Shown here in pieces: positions 8,878-17,456 of a DNA stretch of 64,000 nucleotides (position 1 is the stretch's first letter; every line of letters begins with the position of its first letter). The position numbers were made by a program, and so were the translations under genes. The DNA is taken from NCBI GenBank assembly GCA_964541755.1, contig CAZIRF010000001.1:62001-126000 (forward strand), in the 5' to 3' direction. The stretch is from CAZIRF01 sp964541755. Lineage in GTDB: Bacteria > Spirochaetota > Spirochaetia > Treponematales > Breznakiellaceae. The notes below the pieces were generated by a model, which was given only the letters and a program-made list of their open reading frames with translations, was not told the DNA's origin and did not search any database.

Positions 8878-8888
8878 TCTCTCATTGC

Positions 8889-8917
8889 GCCTGGCCGCGA
8901 GGAAAAAGCGGCCAGGC
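8889..8917. terminator. Hairpin between convergent genes
   Basis: A 10-base stem GCCTGGCCGC / GCGGCCAGGC with a 9-base A-rich loop between the flavoprotein gene and ferritin. It has no strong T run on either side, so it would be a weak or protein-assisted terminator. Confidence 0.5.
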
Positions 8918-8927
8918 CAGCCCTATA

Positions 8928-9425
8928 TCAATCCGCTTTTCGGGCACCCAGAACGTGTTTGTCGAGGAAGAGAATACCGAAGTTGTTGCCGCCGGTCATC
9001 TCAAGCTGGTCGAGAATGTCTCGGGCGTTCTTCTCTTCTTCGATCTGCTCGGTAATAAACCAGTGAAGCATGAGTTCGGTTTTGGGGTCATTTTCCTTCT
9101 TCGCAAGGTCGTAGATCGCATTGATGGATGCAGTGACCTTCTTCTCGTGTTCCAGCACCTGCTCGAAGACCTCTTTGGGCGTACCGAATGTCGCAGGCGG
9201 GGTCTCGATGCCCTGGAGACTTACCGATGCATCGACCTCGTACAGGAACTCGTAGAACTTCATCCCGTGTTGCCATTCCTCGGCGGCCTGCGCCTTCATC
9301 CATTGTGCGAAGCCGGGCAGGGCTTTCGCATCAAAATGGGCGGCCATGGCCAAGTAGAGATAGGACGAATAGAATTCCTTGTTTATTTGATCGTTGATTA
9401 CCTTTGCCAGTTTTTCGTTGTACAT
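8928..9425 (-). CDS. Bacterial non-heme ferritin
   Basis: 165 residues, the normal length. It starts MYNEKLAKVINDQINKEFYS with ferroxidase ligand Glu17, and Glu49/Glu50 and His53 appear in AAEEWQHG. LHWFITEQIEEEKNARDIL gives the fourth-helix ligands. Ferritins oxidise Fe(II) and store it as mineral in a 24-mer shell in the cytoplasm, and in anaerobes they also blunt oxygen toxicity. GGAGG precedes ATG 9425. A good promoter lies 21 bases upstream. No heme ligand site was looked for beyond this. Confidence 0.95.
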   Translation of the reverse strand: MYNEKLAKVINDQINKEFYSSYLYLAMAAHFDAKALPGFAQWMKAQAAEEWQHGMKFYEFLYEVDASVSLQGIETPPATFGTPKEVFEQVLEHEKKVTASINAIYDLAKKENDPKTELMLHWFITEQIEEEKNARDILDQLEMTGGNNFGILFLDKHVLGARKAD

Positions 9426-9445
9426 GGGGGTTCCTCCGTAGTTTC

Positions 9446-9474
9446 AATCTAAGAGTGTCCACGGCACTTGTCAA
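9446..9474 (-). promoter_or_regulatory. Promoter of the ferritin gene
   Basis: TTGACA (9474-9469), exactly 17 bases, TAGATT (9451-9446). It is the best sigma-70-type match in the window. No clear Fur or PerR box was seen. Confidence 0.7.
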
Positions 9475-9534
9475 ATATCATGAGTGTTTATGTCATATAT
9501 TTGTTGAAAACGCCTTGAAACCGGAGGTAGCGGC

Positions 9535-9563
9535 TTGTCGATGCATCCACCCTCTCTTATATT
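9535..9563 (+). promoter_or_regulatory. Promoter of the cupin gene, very close to its start
   Basis: TTGTCG (9535-9540), 17 bases, TATATT (9558-9563). Only 6 bases separate the -10 box from ATG 9570 and no ribosome site is present, which suggests a leaderless mRNA. Confidence 0.5.
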
Positions 9564-9569
9564 TAAGCC

Positions 9570-9911
9570 ATGACACACCGGAAATATTCCTACACCACCG
9601 AAGAGAGCGGCTCCCTCGTCATGGAGAAGATCGTCGATGACGACCCTGTCAACATCAACCACATTGTCGTACCGCCGGGAGGAGTAGTTCCCACCCACGT
9701 GTCGAACTCGGATGTTCACCAGATTATAGTGCGCGGGAAGCTGAGCCTCTCGCTCGACGACGGGCCCTTTGCCGAGTTCACCACCGGCGACATAGTCGCG
9801 GTCCCCTTCAACCAAAAGATGGTCATCGAGAACCGCGGTAGCGAGACCCTTGAGTTCTTCGTCATAAAGACACCGAATCCCCGATTGATGCCGCCGACGA
9901 AGAATATCTAG
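9570..9911 (+). CDS. Small single-domain cupin protein
   Basis: 113 residues. The segment INHIVVPPGGVVPTHVSNSD with SDVHQIIVRGKLSLSLDD is cupin motif 1 (two His-type metal ligands), and TTGDIVAVPFNQKMVIENRG is motif 2, with one residue where a His is common replaced. The length fits stand-alone cupins of unknown substrate. It lies between ferritin (divergent) and the MFS gene (convergent, one base apart at the ends). No ribosome site precedes ATG 9570. Confidence 0.8.
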   Translation: MTHRKYSYTTEESGSLVMEKIVDDDPVNINHIVVPPGGVVPTHVSNSDVHQIIVRGKLSLSLDDGPFAEFTTGDIVAVPFNQKMVIENRGSETLEFFVIKTPNPRLMPPTKNI

Positions 9912-9912
9912 T

Positions 9913-11142
9913 TTACCCTCTTGCCTTCACCCTGCGCAGCCGTTCGCTCGACCCGAAGAGCAGGACTGCGTAGGCGGCGAGAAAGAGCGGGAGTAGCCAG
10001 AGCCCCGCAAAGCGGGATACCAAGCCGAAGAAGGGCGGGAAGAAGGTGACACCGATATACGCGGCCGACATCTGAAGGCCGATGATACCCTGTGCGTGCG
10101 ACGCGCCGAAAAAGGCCGGCGTTTCGTGAATAAGGCAGGGAAATACCGGTGCACAGCCCAAACCGACCAAGAGGATCCCCGCCAGAGGAAGAGGCAGGGG
10201 CAACGGCAGCATGAGCAGGAGCACCCCGACACCGGCAAATACGGTTCCCCAGCGTACCAGGTCGCGGTTGGAAAACCAGGCAGTCGCAAAACCGGTCAAA
10301 AAACGCCCGCCGGCAATCCCGATGTAGAAAAACATGACCCAAAAGGCCGCATCGGCCGGATCGAGCCCCTTCACCTCGACGAGCCAGGAACCGCCCCAAA
10401 GACCCATCGAGGCCTCCAAGCCGCAATAGAACAAAAACGAGAGAAGGGCAAAGGGGACCCCGCGTATCGAAAGCAGCTGCCGCATCGATGGATGCCCCCC
10501 CTTCGCTTCCTCCGGGCCCTTGGCAACAGCGCCTTCCACGCCCGCAGCGGGCTCCGGCGGCGTCGTGGCCGACGGCGTCGGATGCGACGAAGACGACAAG
10601 CGTCGCCAGAGCGGTAACGAGGCTATCAGGATGACAACCAAGACCCATTGAAAGGTGCCAATCGAGCGGTATGCCTCGCGCCAGGTGCCGCCCGACGCAA
10701 GGAAGCGGGAGAGGATGAGCGGGCCGCCCAGGGCCCCGACACCCCAAAAGGAATGGAGCCAGCTCATGTGGCGGGACTGATAGTGTTGGGCAACGAATGC
10801 GTTGAGCCCCGTATCGACGGCTCCGGCACCAATACCCAGCGGTATGGCGGCGATAAAGTACCACACAAAAGAGGGAAAGAAGGAGAAGCCCAGGAGGGCA
10901 GCCGCTGTAAGAGCCACACTGAATGTTGTAATACGCCCCGTTCCAAAGCGGCGCAAGACACGCCCCGCATTCATGCTCGAGACAATGGTTCCGCCCGCGA
11001 TTGTCATCTGGAGGAGCCCGGCAAGCTCAATCGGTACGGCGAGGTCCCGGTGCATTACCGGCCAACTCGCCCCCAGGACCGCATCGGGCAGACCCAGACT
11101 TATGAAGGCAATGTAAATAATAACGAGTAGCAGGGTGGCCAT
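9913..11142 (-). CDS. MFS transporter (FucP/YbjJ-like)
   Basis: 409 residues with about 12 hydrophobic segments. ATG 11142 follows CAGGAG. An upstream extension to 11196 has no ribosome site and is not membrane-like. MATLLLVIIYIAFISLGLPD and the later GAVDTGLNAFVAQHY and FWGVGALGGPLI are the pattern of the sugar/proton MFS subgroup that includes FucP and YbjJ. Substrate cannot be assigned. A poorly conserved hydrophilic loop in the middle (residues about 195-225) is rich in Pro, Ala and Glu. It is a lone gene, 120 bases from the chromate-type transporter genes. Confidence 0.85.
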   Translation of the reverse strand: MATLLLVIIYIAFISLGLPDAVLGASWPVMHRDLAVPIELAGLLQMTIAGGTIVSSMNAGRVLRRFGTGRITTFSVALTAAALLGFSFFPSFVWYFIAAIPLGIGAGAVDTGLNAFVAQHYQSRHMSWLHSFWGVGALGGPLILSRFLASGGTWREAYRSIGTFQWVLVVILIASLPLWRRLSSSSHPTPSATTPPEPAAGVEGAVAKGPEEAKGGHPSMRQLLSIRGVPFALLSFLFYCGLEASMGLWGGSWLVEVKGLDPADAAFWVMFFYIGIAGGRFLTGFATAWFSNRDLVRWGTVFAGVGVLLLMLPLPLPLPLAGILLVGLGCAPVFPCLIHETPAFFGASHAQGIIGLQMSAAYIGVTFFPPFFGLVSRFAGLWLLPLFLAAYAVLLFGSSERLRRVKARG

Positions 11143-11261
11143 GAAAACTCCTGTTGACGGAAAGCGACACGCCAAGCCCCAGTCTGGTACGGGCAAACGT
11201 TTTCGTCAAGAGGGAAAGACAATGCATCACGGCCATCACCACTCCTGCGGCCCCCCCACTC

Positions 11262-11849
11262 CTATAGCCCGCTTGTCACCAAGCCGTGAACGATACCGAT
11301 GCCCGCAGCGATAAGGACCCAGATTACCGGGTGCCACTTGAGGCGGCGGATGGCCGGGAAGAGGATCACAAAGAGGAGGGCCTCCTGCCAGCGTACCCGC
11401 TTTGAAAGACCTGCAAGCCCCGCCGGGGCGTCCGTTACATCCGCTATCCAGAATACCTGGGTGACAACGGTAAAAAAGGCCGCACCGATAAGCCCCAAAG
11501 CCGCGGGCTTGAGGGTCCAGAAGGCCGCCTTGACCAGACGGTGTTCCTGCCACACAGCCAGGAAGCGGGATATCGCCATGATGATGACAATCGAGGGCAG
11601 CACGAGCGAGAGGGTCGCGATGAGGGCCCCGGGGAGGCCGGCGGCGTGGAAGCCCGCGTAGGTAGCCACATTAATGCCGATGGGCCCGGGGGTGGACTCG
11701 GCAATGGCGATCATGTCGGTAACGTCCTGGGCCGTAATCCAGTCGTAGCGGGCGGCGATATCATACACGAAGGGAAGGGTCGCAAGCCCCCCGCCCACGG
11801 CGAGAAGTCCGGTTTTGAAGAACTCCCAAAAGAGGATAAGGTAGATCAC
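11262..11849 (-). CDS. Chromate-type transporter, second half protein
   Basis: 195 residues with five or six hydrophobic segments. FWEFFKTGLLAVGGGLATLPF and ESTPGPIGINVATYAG match the CHR domain signature (FKTGxxxxGGG and PGP). Short CHR proteins work as pairs, with two homologous half-size proteins replacing one long ChrA. Its ATG overlaps the stop of the partner upstream by four bases. The family exports chromate, although many anaerobe pairs have no proven substrate. Confidence 0.85.
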   Translation of the reverse strand: MIYLILFWEFFKTGLLAVGGGLATLPFVYDIAARYDWITAQDVTDMIAIAESTPGPIGINVATYAGFHAAGLPGALIATLSLVLPSIVIIMAISRFLAVWQEHRLVKAAFWTLKPAALGLIGAAFFTVVTQVFWIADVTDAPAGLAGLSKRVRWQEALLFVILFPAIRRLKWHPVIWVLIAAGIGIVHGLVTSGL

Positions 11850-12430
11850 GGGGCACCCCCGGCGGGGGGCTCTGGGGGCGGAGTGGAACTATCAGCCTTG
11901 ATCTTCTTTCCGGGAAAGAGCAGGAAGCCGGTGATGGTGGCGCCCAAGACGATCCAGACCGGCGAGGCGGAAAACACCACCGATGCCAGAAGGCTCGCAG
12001 CGCACACCAAGAGGGGCACGAGGCCGCGGGTATTCCGGCCCAGACGCCAAACGGCGTCGAGAATGAGGGCCGCGACGGCCACGCGAATGCCCCGGAAGGC
12101 GTACTGGACGAGGGTGAAGTGCGCGAAGTTCGAGAGGAAGGCTGCGATAATGCTGATGGTTACGAGCGACGGGCTCACCATGCCAAGCGTTGCGACAATA
12201 CCGCCAAGGACACCGCGCTGGCGATACCCCACAAAGGTCGCGGTATTGACGGCCATGACCCCGGGGGTTATTTGCCCCACCGCCAAACAGGTGAGCATCT
12301 CGTCGCGGCTTACCCACTGGCGCCGTTCCACAACCTCCCGCTCAATGAGCGGGAGCATCGCATAGCCGCCGCCGATGGTGGTGGCCCCTATCTTGAAAAA
12401 GGCAATAAAGAGGTCGCGCAGTCGGGCCAT
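11846..12430 (-). CDS. Chromate-type transporter, first half protein
   Basis: 194 residues. MARLRDLFIAFFKIGATTIG with GGYAMLPLIEREVV, then CLAVGQITPGVMAVNTATFVG, is the CHR domain of the amino-terminal half type. The C-terminus is an unusual Pro-rich hydrophilic tail whose coding sequence contains one copy of the AAGGCTGATAG motif (11889-11899), giving residues KADSST. The start overlaps the aspS stop by one base (TGATG), so the transporter pair is co-transcribed after aspS. Confidence 0.85.
   Translation of the reverse strand: MARLRDLFIAFFKIGATTIGGGYAMLPLIEREVVERRQWVSRDEMLTCLAVGQITPGVMAVNTATFVGYRQRGVLGGIVATLGMVSPSLVTISIIAAFLSNFAHFTLVQYAFRGIRVAVAALILDAVWRLGRNTRGLVPLLVCAASLLASVVFSASPVWIVLGATITGFLLFPGKKIKADSSTPPPEPPAGGAP
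11889..11899 (-). repeat. AAGGCTGATAG motif, copy in the transporter tail
   Basis: Exact copy that extends to AAGGCTGATAGTTCCAC. The same extension occurs at 44736. It lies in the variable hydrophilic tail of the transporter. Confidence 0.6.
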
Positions 12431-14304
12431 CAGGCCTTCCCGCCTTCCTGTGGGTAGCGAATGCTCAAGTGAAGGTCATCCAGCTGCTTCTGGTCGACGA
12501 TACTGGGGGCGTCGTCCATAGGACTCACCGCGAAGGAGTTCTTGGGGAAGGCAATAACTTCCTTGATGGAGGTCTCGCCCGCCATAATCATGACCAGGCG
12601 GTCAAGGCCGGGGGCTATGCCACCGTGGGGCGGGGCCCCGTACTTGAAGGCCTCGGTAAGGAAGCCGAAGCGGTCCTCTGCGTCGGCGGGGTCGAAGCCC
12701 ACGATCTTGAAAATGCGCTTTTGCAGATCGGGATCGTGGATACGGATGGAGCCCGAGGCGAGCTCGAAGCCGTTGAGGACGAGGTCGTAGAGGTCGCCCT
12801 TGACCGAGCCGGGATCGCTTTCGAGGGTTGCGTGGAAGCGGTCCTGGGGCCAGGTGAACATGTGGTGGGCGGTATCCCATTTCGCCGCCTCCTCGTTGTA
12901 CTCGAACATGGGGAAATCCACGATCCAGGCAAACTCGAATCTCTTGGGATCGCAGAGCCCAAGATCGCGGCCCAAGCGCGTACGAACGGCGCCCAAAGCA
13001 ACATTCGCAATCTGGCGCTTGGTGTCGGCGACAAGGAGGATGAGGTCTCCCGCCTTTGCGCCAAGCCCGGTAATAATATCGGCCTCGAGGCTGGCAGGGA
13101 CGGCAGAGCCCTCGGCGGCTTTGAAGAACTTGGAGGCACCGCCCTCAAGGGCACTCTTGCCGCCGGCATCGACGACCTTCATCCATGCCATGCCGCGTGC
13201 CTTGTAGATCTTGGCGACCGCTTCGAGTTCCTCGATTTGCTTGCGCGAGTAATCGGCCTTGCCGGGTACGACGAGGGCTTTGACGCCGCCGCCTTGAATG
13301 ACGATACCGCGGGAGGCCTTTTCGGCCCGCTCCGCTTCGCCGTTGGCGAGAGCGTCTTTGAAGGCTTGGAAGCCGGAGGCCTCTACCCAGGGGGCAAAGT
13401 CCTGCATCTCCATGGCGAAACGCAGGTCGGGCTTGTCCGAACCGTAGAGCTCGAGGGCCTCGTCGTAGGGGATGCGGCGGAACTGCGCAGGCAGTTCAAT
13501 GCCCATGGTGGCCTTGAAGATATGGCCCATAAGGCCTTCCATCATGGACAGGATGTCGTCGCGCGAGACAAAGGACATTTCGATATCGATCTGGGTGAAC
13601 TCCGGCTGGCGATCGCCGCGGGCATCTTCATCACGGTAACAGCGGGCAAGCTGGAAGTACTTGTCGAAGCCCGAGACCATGAGGATCTGCTTGTAGAGCT
13701 GGGGCGACTGCGGGAGGGCGTAGAATTTGCCGGGGTAGAGGCGGCTGGGGACGAGGTAGTCGCGGGCGCCCTCGGGGGTGGACTTTATGAAGGTGGGAGT
13801 CTCGATCTCGAGGAAGCCCTGTTTGGTCATGTACTCGCGCGTTGCGAACGTAACGGCACTGCGCAGCATGATGCGATCCTGCATGCCACTGCGGCGCAAA
13901 TCGAGGTAGCGGTACTTGAGGCGGAGCTCTTCCTTGGCATCGGCATCGCTGTCGATCTGGAAGGGCAAGACCTCCGAGCGGTTAAGGATGACGAGCTTCG
14001 AGGCGACGAGCTCCATGCCGCCAGTGGCCATCTCTTTGTTGACCATGTCGTCCGGGCGGGCGCGCACAACACCTTCGACGGCAATACAGAACTCGTTGCG
14101 CAGCTCTGCGGCGGCAGCCTTGAGATCGGCGGGGGCGTCCGCTTCTATGACAACCTGGGTTATACCGTAGCGGTCGCGCAGGTTAATAAAGGCGATCTCG
14201 CCGTGGTCGCGTTTGCGGTGGACCCAGCCGTTGAGGGTGACGGTCTTGCCGTTGTCTGAAGCGCGGAGTTCTCCGCAGGTAGCGCTGCGTTTCATCTGTT
14301 CCAT
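12430..14304 (-). CDS. aspS: Aspartyl-tRNA synthetase, bacterial type
   Basis: 624 residues. The N-terminal OB anticodon-binding domain opens CGELRASDNGKTVTLNGWVH. Class II motif 2 reads RCYRDEDARGDRQPEFTQID, and motif 3 is GIAPGLDRLVMIMAG. The roughly 100-residue insertion between motifs 2 and 3 is the bacterial GAD domain. The enzyme charges tRNA-Asp. The length is slightly above the usual 590. GGAAGGA precedes ATG 14304. The gene leads an operon with the chromate-type pair, an unusual company that probably only reflects shared transcription. Confidence 0.97.
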   Translation of the reverse strand: MEQMKRSATCGELRASDNGKTVTLNGWVHRKRDHGEIAFINLRDRYGITQVVIEADAPADLKAAAAELRNEFCIAVEGVVRARPDDMVNKEMATGGMELVASKLVILNRSEVLPFQIDSDADAKEELRLKYRYLDLRRSGMQDRIMLRSAVTFATREYMTKQGFLEIETPTFIKSTPEGARDYLVPSRLYPGKFYALPQSPQLYKQILMVSGFDKYFQLARCYRDEDARGDRQPEFTQIDIEMSFVSRDDILSMMEGLMGHIFKATMGIELPAQFRRIPYDEALELYGSDKPDLRFAMEMQDFAPWVEASGFQAFKDALANGEAERAEKASRGIVIQGGGVKALVVPGKADYSRKQIEELEAVAKIYKARGMAWMKVVDAGGKSALEGGASKFFKAAEGSAVPASLEADIITGLGAKAGDLILLVADTKRQIANVALGAVRTRLGRDLGLCDPKRFEFAWIVDFPMFEYNEEAAKWDTAHHMFTWPQDRFHATLESDPGSVKGDLYDLVLNGFELASGSIRIHDPDLQKRIFKIVGFDPADAEDRFGFLTEAFKYGAPPHGGIAPGLDRLVMIMAGETSIKEVIAFPKNSFAVSPMDDAPSIVDQKQLDDLHLSIRYPQEGGKA

Positions 14305-14424
14305 GGTCCTTCCATACTACCCTCCCGGGGACCTGCGCGTCCATCGGGGGCCGCCCGATACAAAGCGCCAAAATTATCGCCGACAAGGGTTCGCGCCGTC
14401 CGCAGTGCCTGTCACGGGGCTCAA

Positions 14425-14435
14425 CTATCAGCCTT
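14425..14435 (-). repeat. AAGGCTGATAG motif, intergenic copy upstream of speD
   Basis: Exact copy in the 236-base aspS-speD gap. It overlaps by two bases the -35 box of the speD promoter, so binding there could affect that promoter. Confidence 0.55.
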
Positions 14436-14462
14436 TACTATATTATACCCCGCCGCTATACT
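14434..14462 (+). promoter_or_regulatory. Promoter of speD-speE
   Basis: TTTACT (14434-14439), 17 bases, TATACT (14457-14462), about 80 bases before speD. The same TTTAC-N17/18-TATACT form recurs before the histidine kinase gene. Confidence 0.55.
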
Positions 14463-14540
14463 GATATTTCGGCACACAGGCAGGATCGCGTACGGCGGTC
14501 CGGACGTACCGGCCATCATCCACGGGAGGTCCACGGCGAA

Positions 14541-15314
14541 TTGCTCAAACGGGTTCGCGGACAAAAGATCCGCCTTGAGGGTTTCAACAACCTCACAAAG
14601 TCGCTCAGCTTCAATATCTACGATGTGTGCTATGCGCGTTCGGAAGAATCGCAAATAGAGTACCTTGAGTACATCGATGAAGAATACGATTCGTCGCGAC
14701 TTCAAAAGATCGTCGAGGACGTCACCAATATCATCGATGCCAAGCTCGTCAATATTTCCACACAGGATTACGATCCACGCGGTGCGAGCGTCGTGGCTCT
14801 CATCAACGAAGACCACCCGGTAATAAATCCCAAAGAGACCCTCGTTTTGGGCCACTTGGACAAGAGCCACATAACCGCGCACACCTACCCCGAGTACAAC
14901 CCCCGCACAGGGCTCGCCACCTTCCGCGTGGACATCGACGTCTCGACCTGCGGTATGATAAGCCCACTACGCGCCCTCCATCACCTTATCGCGAGCTTCG
15001 ATTCGGACATCGTACTGATGGATTATCGCGTCCGCGGCTTTACCCGCGACACCAAGGGCAACAAGGTCTTCCTCGACCACGACATCAGTTCCATACAGGA
15101 CTACATTGCAGAGGACGTCCTCTCCGACTACCTCGCCTACGACATCAACATTCTCTCGGACACCATCTTCCACACCAAGATGCGTAAAAAAGATATTATT
15201 CTGGACGACTATCTCTTTGGGGATGACGAAGAAATGAGCGATATCGAAAAGGGCGAAGTGACCAAACTTCTCGAAAAAGAGATCCAGGAGATTTTCGAGT
15301 GCGAGAATTTCTAG
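14541..15314 (+). CDS. speD: S-adenosylmethionine decarboxylase proenzyme, E. coli-type (class 1A)
   Basis: 257 residues. LEGFNNLTKSLSFNIYDVCY, GHLDKSHITAHTYPE and VDIDVSTCGMISPLRALHHL align along the whole E. coli-type SpeD. Self-cleavage before Ser135 of STCG produces the pyruvoyl group. The enzyme makes decarboxylated SAM, the aminopropyl donor for spermidine. I take TTG 14541 as start, with GGGAGG 12 bases upstream. The spacing is long, so the start is not secure. The gene overlaps speE by 16 bases, which points to coupled translation. Confidence 0.93.
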   Translation: MLKRVRGQKIRLEGFNNLTKSLSFNIYDVCYARSEESQIEYLEYIDEEYDSSRLQKIVEDVTNIIDAKLVNISTQDYDPRGASVVALINEDHPVINPKETLVLGHLDKSHITAHTYPEYNPRTGLATFRVDIDVSTCGMISPLRALHHLIASFDSDIVLMDYRVRGFTRDTKGNKVFLDHDISSIQDYIAEDVLSDYLAYDINILSDTIFHTKMRKKDIILDDYLFGDDEEMSDIEKGEVTKLLEKEIQEIFECENF

Positions 15315-16231
15315 CAAGGCTGATAGCACCGGCCCGACGCCTCGAATATACAAGCCGCGGGGCGGGAAGTTTTATCGATGTTGTCCGTGTCCTGCGAAAA
15401 GGGAAAACCCGCTTCCAGGCCATTGAAGTCCTCGAGACAAAAGACGCCGGGCACGCCCTCCTCCTTGACGGGATTCTCCAGCTCACCGAGGCCCAGGAAT
15501 ACCAGTACCACGAGCCCATGGCCCACCTGCCCCTCCTGGCCCATCCCGCTCCCCGTCGTGCCCTGGTCATTGGCGGCGGCGACGGGGCCCTTGTCCGTGA
15601 AATCCTGCGCCACCCCTCCATCGAAACAGTGGACTTTGTCGAACTCGACGAGGGCGTTGTGGACTTTTGCCGCCGCTACTTCCCCGAATTGGGCGGAGGG
15701 GCCTTCGACGACTCGCGCGTAAATCTCCACATCGAGGATGGCCGCAGCTTTGTCGCGCGCGCATCCGCGTCGGGCCGGCGCTGGGACGCCATCTTCATGG
15801 ACATGACCGACCCGGCCGGCCCCTCCCTGCCGCTCTACACCAAGGAGTTTTTCGACCTCGTCGCAGAGCTCCTTGCCAATGAAGACGCCTTCTTCATCAT
15901 GCATTCGGAATCCCCCGACTGCCGCCCCAAGCTCTTTGCGAAAATACAAGCCACCCTGCGCAGCGCCTTCCCGCTGGTACGCCCCGTCGTTTCCCACGTG
16001 CGCATGTATGGCGGCCAGTGGTCCTGGGCCATCTGCACAAAGGGCAGCGATCCGGCCATGCTGGATCCGGCCCTCGTGGCAGCCCGCATTGCAGATCGTG
16101 CGCTTTCCGATCTCAAGATACTCTCGCCCACAGTCTGGCCCGGCCTCTTCGCCCTTTGGCCCCGCATCGAGGATCTTCTGGCCGAAGACCTCCCGCCGGC
16201 ACGGGACGCAAACCCCGGCTACGAAGGGTAA
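15299..16231 (+). CDS. speE: Spermidine synthase
   Basis: 310 residues. The SAM-like binding motif reads LVIGGGDGALVREILRH, followed by VELDEGVVDFCRRYFP and the catalytic segment FMDMTDPAGPSLPLYTKEFF. It transfers an aminopropyl group from decarboxylated SAM to putrescine. GTG 15299 has AGGAG 8 bases upstream inside speD. A start after the speD stop would remove conserved N-terminal strands. The protein has a C-terminal extension of about 30 residues compared with the shortest SpeE proteins. Confidence 0.93.
   Translation: MREFLARLIAPARRLEYTSRGAGSFIDVVRVLRKGKTRFQAIEVLETKDAGHALLLDGILQLTEAQEYQYHEPMAHLPLLAHPAPRRALVIGGGDGALVREILRHPSIETVDFVELDEGVVDFCRRYFPELGGGAFDDSRVNLHIEDGRSFVARASASGRRWDAIFMDMTDPAGPSLPLYTKEFFDLVAELLANEDAFFIMHSESPDCRPKLFAKIQATLRSAFPLVRPVVSHVRMYGGQWSWAICTKGSDPAMLDPALVAARIADRALSDLKILSPTVWPGLFALWPRIEDLLAEDLPPARDANPGYEG
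15316..15326 (+). repeat. AAGGCTGATAG motif, copy at the speD/speE junction
   Basis: Exact copy that begins two bases after the speD stop and is read in speE in a different frame (coding A-R-L-I-A). Confidence 0.5.
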
Positions 16232-16248
16232 GTCCCACTTAAGCGCTG

Positions 16249-16277
16249 TTTACCGACGTGTCGCAACACCGTATACT
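16249..16277 (+). promoter_or_regulatory. Promoter of the two-component/ABC cluster
   Basis: TTTACC (16249-16254), 17 bases, TATACT (16272-16277). The GTG proposed as kinase start begins 7 bases after the -10 box, at the likely transcription start itself. Confidence 0.5.
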
Positions 16278-16283
16278 CTTTTT

Positions 16284-17456
16284 GTGCTGGCACCAATTCA
16301 AGCCATAACAAGCAGCATTGTCATCCTCTATCTCATGCAGGAACCGTTCGTATCTTCGGGAGGAAAAGCCCTCTCGCTCGAGGCGGGACTTGTGGTTTGG
16401 CTCCTCCTCCAAACCAGCCTCGCGCTGGTTGAAGCCCTTCAGCCCCGTATTTTACGCGCCCTAATGGCCACATTTGGCCTCGCTCTTTCACTTGTCATGG
16501 CCACCTGGTCGCCCTTGTTCTTGTTCTTGCTTCCCGCACAGGCCCAGCTGTGTATCAAAAGCTTCTTTCCTCTTGCCCGCCCAATTCCCCGATACGCGGT
16601 AGCAGGTATCGGCCTTGCCTCTCTTCTTGCTCTTCCCTTCATACCAGGACCTTTTATACCCCTGTACACAGGGCTCGATTTGACACTCCTTCTTGTCGTC
16701 CTTCAAGCACAACAAAATATTCGCAGCAGGGTTCGTCATAAGGAAATTCGGGAACGGCTTGAACAGGCGCTTTCGGTCTCTCGCGAAGAACGGGAAAAAA
16801 TGGATCTTTTGATACACACACAGGATGACCGAACACGCTTGAAAGAGCGCGCAGATATCGCACAAAAACTCCACGATACCCTGGGTCACAGCCTTACCGG
16901 AAGTATCATGCAACTGGACGCAGCGAAACTCTTGCTCGACGAGGATCCTTCCCGTGTTCGCAACATAATAGGTCAATGTACTTCAACCCTGCGCGAAGGG
17001 CTTGAGGCTATACGTGCTCGCTTGCACGCTTTGCAGCCAAGCTCTTCCAGTATGGGGCTGGTGGAATTGCGTGCCAGCCTCGAACGCTTTGCTTCGCAAC
17101 ACGGGTGGCAGACAGGGCTAAGCTGCGAAGGAGAGCTGGCGCGTGTTCCGGAAGAAGCATGGCGCGTTATCTCGACAAATTTGAATGAAGCGCTTACCAA
17201 TGCACTACGGCATAGCACCGGCACGGTCTTCAAGTGCAGTATCAAGGTCATGAACAAGCTCATTCGGGTTGTTTTCCATGACGATGGTATCGTTACAGAC
17301 CATCCGGTTGCGGGAATGGGACTTGGCGGGATGAAGACCCGCATCACCGCCTTGAACGGGTCTCTTACAATCGATACACAAGCGGGTTTTTCAATAAGCA
17401 TGCTCATCCCGATACAAGGAGGCACCTGTGCCGATACGGGTTCTGGTGGGAGATGA
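16284..17456 (+). CDS. NarL/DesK-type sensor histidine kinase
   Basis: About 390 residues. Five or six hydrophobic segments fill the first 150 residues with almost no extracytoplasmic loop, so it probably senses within the membrane. A short coiled coil leads to the HisKA_3 phosphoacceptor block ERADIAQKLHDTLGHSLTGS, then NLNEALTNALRHS (N box) and GMGLGGMKTRI (G box). The G1 region HDDGI is shortened. The start is uncertain. GTG 16284 has no ribosome site but sits at the transcription start, and ATG 16336 is an alternative. The stop overlaps the response regulator gene by 29 bases. It is the likely partner of that regulator, controlling the downstream exporter. Confidence 0.85.
   Translation: MLAPIQAITSSIVILYLMQEPFVSSGGKALSLEAGLVVWLLLQTSLALVEALQPRILRALMATFGLALSLVMATWSPLFLFLLPAQAQLCIKSFFPLARPIPRYAVAGIGLASLLALPFIPGPFIPLYTGLDLTLLLVVLQAQQNIRSRVRHKEIRERLEQALSVSREEREKMDLLIHTQDDRTRLKERADIAQKLHDTLGHSLTGSIMQLDAAKLLLDEDPSRVRNIIGQCTSTLREGLEAIRARLHALQPSSSSMGLVELRASLERFASQHGWQTGLSCEGELARVPEEAWRVISTNLNEALTNALRHSTGTVFKCSIKVMNKLIRVVFHDDGIVTDHPVAGMGLGGMKTRITALNGSLTIDTQAGFSISMLIPIQGGTCADTGSGGR

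Noticed and set aside
12469..14259. 596-codon open frame on the plus strand
   Set aside because: Antisense to aspS, which is complete and conserved. No ribosome site or domain.
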